DNA from: Acidisarcina polymorpha
Lineage (GTDB): Bacteria > Acidobacteriota > Terriglobia > Terriglobales > Acidobacteriaceae
Assembly: GCF_003330725.1 (NCBI RefSeq)
Contig: NZ_CP030840.1
Span: 4,154,001 to 4,218,000, forward strand
DNA: 64,000 nucleotides
Direction of reading: 5' to 3'
A program made the translations under genes and the position numbers. The first letter of the stretch is position 1. Every line of letters starts with the position of its first letter. Below the pieces are notes generated by a model that saw only the letters and a program-made list of their open reading frames with translations, did not search any database and was not told the DNA's origin. Of the stretch, positions 63,834 to 64,000 are shown in pieces.

Positions 63834-64000
63834 CTAGAGTATGTCACTGCTGCGCTTACGAAACAGCACCCGGCGACGCTCTCGCCAGTGCTCGTCGAGC
63901 GCTATCAGTGTCCATTCGATGGCTGGAGACAAGTAGCGCAGGACGGTCTCGTTCGATGGGTGGATGCGCAGAGCGGGCGCAACAAAATGAAGCAGCGGCG
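63834..64000 (-). CDS. C-terminal end of an unidentified gene, cut by the window edge
   Basis: An open frame on the minus strand enters at the right edge and stops with TAG at 63834. The visible 54 residues contain LRIHPSNETVLRYLSPAIEW, then TLIALDEHWRERRRVLFRKR, a balanced protein-like mix with charged clusters. I do not recognise the family. The start and most of the gene lie outside the window. Confidence 0.5.
   Translation of the reverse strand, partial: PLLHFVAPALRIHPSNETVLRYLSPAIEWTLIALDEHWRERRRVLFRKRSSDIL

Overview
The window looks like chromosomal core DNA of a diderm, soil-type Acidobacteriota (Terriglobia / Acidobacteriaceae-like). This placement is inferred from gene content: a 1260-residue TonB-dependent receptor with an N-terminal carboxypeptidase-regulatory-like domain, a secreted pro-kumamolisin (S53) protease, CarD and GreA side by side, the futalosine menaquinone enzyme MqnC, LpxC (so lipid A is made), MreBCD-PBP2-RodA followed by a very long RNase E/G, and an exported Tat-type aminotransferase. 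The DNA is fairly GC-rich, genes are dense on both strands, and I saw no insertion sequence, prophage, CRISPR array, rRNA or tRNA.

Layout. 0.2-9.4 kb: fumarylacetoacetase-type hydrolase, FN3 lipoprotein, TIGR01777 epimerase, XRE-cupin regulator, coiled-coil zinc-ribbon protein, DHA2 drug exporter, several small hypothetical genes and a TM2 protein. 9.4-10.6 kb: a gene-poor stretch with a 15-bp triple repeat, nested hairpins and an intrinsic terminator. 10.6-22.6 kb: an SDR, then the elongasome operon mreB-mreC-mreD-mrdA-rodA and, after a strongly structured leader, rng/rne. 22.6-32.2 kb: outer-membrane barrel, membrane protein plus exported Xaa-Pro peptidase, CESA-like glycosyltransferase, methyltransferase, a frameshifted epimerase, an ankyrin-like membrane protein, mqnC and a GNAT. 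32.5-38.4 kb: TonB-dependent receptor, LolA-like lipoprotein and MltG. 38.5-45.6 kb: ruvX, carD, greA, a CDP-alcohol phosphatidyltransferase, isoaspartyl peptidase, maf, an M20 peptidase with a coupled 51-residue membrane protein, and lpxC. 45.9-51.8 kb: a membrane pseudokinase with a SPOR-like tail, a HIT protein, a disordered Arg-rich protein with a receiver-like domain, mutM and purA. 51.9-64 kb: ABM monooxygenase, SnoaL-like protein, FkbM methyltransferase, folP, dacB, cysS, the Tat aminotransferase, a tandemly duplicated small hydrophilic protein, an alpha-carbonic anhydrase homologue, a kumamolisin-type protease and the end of an unidentified gene.

Cell-envelope growth is the main theme: MreBCD, PBP2, RodA, MltG, DacB, LpxC and a SPOR-like protein all lie here. 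The least ordinary observations are: the alpha-carbonic anhydrase homologue has Asp in place of its third zinc-binding His; about 670 residues are inserted inside the S1 domain of RNase E/G, whose leader carries three perfect hairpins; MreC has a Pro/Ala/Ser/Thr tail of about 365 residues; a membrane pseudokinase is fused to a SPOR-like domain; a palindrome lies at the predicted transcription start of greA; and a short membrane gene hides behind the M20 peptidase. I did not find one obvious, self-contained new defence or biosynthetic system.
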